This document shows positions 15,727 through 16,322 of a stretch of DNA of 16,322 nt, in pieces. Numbering within the stretch: the stretch's first letter is position 1; every line of letters begins with the position of its first letter. Below the pieces are notes generated by a model. The model saw only the letters and a program-made list of their open reading frames with translations, made no database searches and was not told where the DNA came from. Source of the stretch: Clostridiales bacterium (lineage in GTDB: Bacteria; Bacillota; Clostridia; Lachnospirales; Lachnospiraceae). The stretch covers positions 1 through 16,322 of the forward strand of contig JAGZDD010000083.1 of the NCBI GenBank assembly GCA_018369015.1. Direction: 5' to 3'. A program made the position numbers and the translations under genes.

Positions 15727-15896
15727 TTCTTTCTTACACCCTTTCTTATACCGAAGCTCGTTTCCTCTCCGGCTTTATCATTTGTATCTATTGTACATGC
15801 TCACAGGGTGTTTTTTATATCGAATTTTTAACCGAAAGTACATCTTTTTTTGTCATATTTGCCAAACCCCGGGAACCATTTCAGGCGATCTTAAAG

Positions 15897-16038
15897 TTAT
15901 CCACAAAACCTCCGGGAAATATTTGAGCTTTTCCCAAAAATCCACAGCTTTTCCACATAAATCGACACAAAAAAGTGACATTTTGTGCATAGTTATACAC
16001 CTTTTGTGGATAAGTTGTGGATATAAAAATGTTGATAA
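15897..16038. other. DnaA-box cluster, candidate replication origin or DnaA-controlled region
   Basis: Within 142 bases are two perfect DnaA boxes, TTATCCACA at 15897-15905 (+) and 16005-16013 (-). Three sites have one mismatch: TTTTCCACA 15949-15957 (+), ATATCCACA 16016-16024 (-) and TTATCAACA 16030-16038 (-). Two weaker ones lie at 15938-15946 and 15993-16001. The last three strong boxes are spaced 11 and 14 bases, about one helical turn. AT-rich DNA lies on the left (about 15810-15857). This is the density seen upstream of dnaA in Firmicutes. No replication gene is in the window. Confidence 0.7.
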
Positions 16039-16069
16039 ACAATGGAAGCGCGCATTTTCGGAAAGCTGC

Positions 16070-16120
16070 ATGCCGCGCTGCGCGCAGCTTCACCACGCAT
16101 GAAAGCTCAGGATTGCCCCG
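16070..16120. repeat. Dispersed intergenic repeat, copy 2
   Basis: This copy matches 10130-10179 with a few substitutions and one extra base. It also carries AGCTGC/GCAGCT inverted arms around ATGCCGCGC. The GC-rich tract continues to about 16190 with no coding sense, then meets the long hairpin at 16200. Confidence 0.7.
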
Positions 16121-16199
16121 TGCCTGCGGAGTCTACGCTGCCGCTTCGGTCGGTGCTTAACAAGCTCACTGGCACGCAGCAACCGTCCTCATACCTTGG

Positions 16200-16263
16200 G
16201 GTTATCAAATGTGCAGGCGCAGGGGCAATTAAATTTGCCCCTGCGCCTGCACATTTGATAACC
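16200..16263. repeat. Perfect 29-bp inverted repeat with 6-base loop
   Basis: Arms 16200-16228 and 16235-16263 are exactly complementary over 29 bp (core TGTGCAGGCGCAGGGGCAA), and two G-T pairs extend the stem. Neither side has a proper T tract. If transcribed from the partial frame at 16281, it would form a very stable 3' hairpin, but the length and perfection suggest a mobile or repeat element or a cruciform. Confidence 0.85.
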
Positions 16264-16280
16264 TTCATAAATATATTATC

Positions 16281-16322
16281 TTAAAGCTTTCCTTCAAGCT
16301 TAAAAATCAAGGCCGTTAAGCA
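16281..16322 (-). CDS. Possible C-terminus of a gene entering from the right
   Basis: An open minus-strand frame from the right edge ends at TAA (16281-16283), giving 13 residues ending IFKLEGKL. It is too short to identify, and the tail is itself made of a repeated AAGCTT stem, so it may be non-coding. The next hairpin lies 18 bases beyond the stop. Confidence 0.25.
   Translation of the reverse strand, partial: CLTALIFKLEGKL

Noticed and set aside
15358..15831. 157-codon plus-strand open frame
   Set aside because: Mostly antisense to the FAD oxidoreductase and running into its promoter region; Cys/Phe/His-rich translation typical of a shadow frame.

Overview
The window looks like chromosomal DNA of an anaerobic, low-to-medium GC Firmicute, most likely a gut Lachnospiraceae-type Clostridium. 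The grounds are strong AGGAGG-type ribosome sites, AT-rich intergenic DNA with hairpin terminators, and gene families typical of glycoside-degrading gut anaerobes. No marker gene fixes the species. Every supported gene lies on the minus strand, so the window reads from right to left.

The left two thirds (about 1-10100) is a catabolic locus built around C-glycoside deglycosidase (CGD)-type proteins. In transcription order it holds: an AraC-type regulator fused to a GH39-like domain (7648-10101); a flavoprotein and SnoaL-like protein pair (6470-7438, 6077-6412); an MFS transporter and a TIM-barrel protein carrying a fused CGD beta-type (DUF6379) C-terminus (4584-5813, 3105-4559); a second AraC-GH39 regulator (420-2840); and the start of a separate CGD beta-type subunit that leaves the window on the left (3-254). 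The likely logic is that both regulators sense sugars or glycosides through degenerate GH39 domains, the MFS protein imports the substrate, and the CGD-like proteins cleave a C- or O-linked oxidised sugar conjugate. The Gfo/Idh/MocA-type sugar 3-oxidase that normally precedes CGD action is not in the window and may lie just to the left.

The middle (10319-13703) is an orphan kdpDE two-component system with its own sigma-A-like promoter. No kdpFABC pump genes are visible. An unassigned fumarate-reductase-like FAD oxidoreductase follows (14281-15726). The 576-base gap between kdpD and this gene is packed with inverted repeats.

The right end (15727-16280) has no gene but is striking. It holds a tight cluster of DnaA boxes (15897-16038) resembling a Firmicute oriC or dnaA upstream region, then a GC-rich repeat also found at 10130, then a perfect 29-bp inverted repeat. 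All full genes to the left are transcribed away from this cluster, as expected of leading-strand genes if it is an origin. No dnaA, rpmH or dnaN is in view, so the origin call is provisional.
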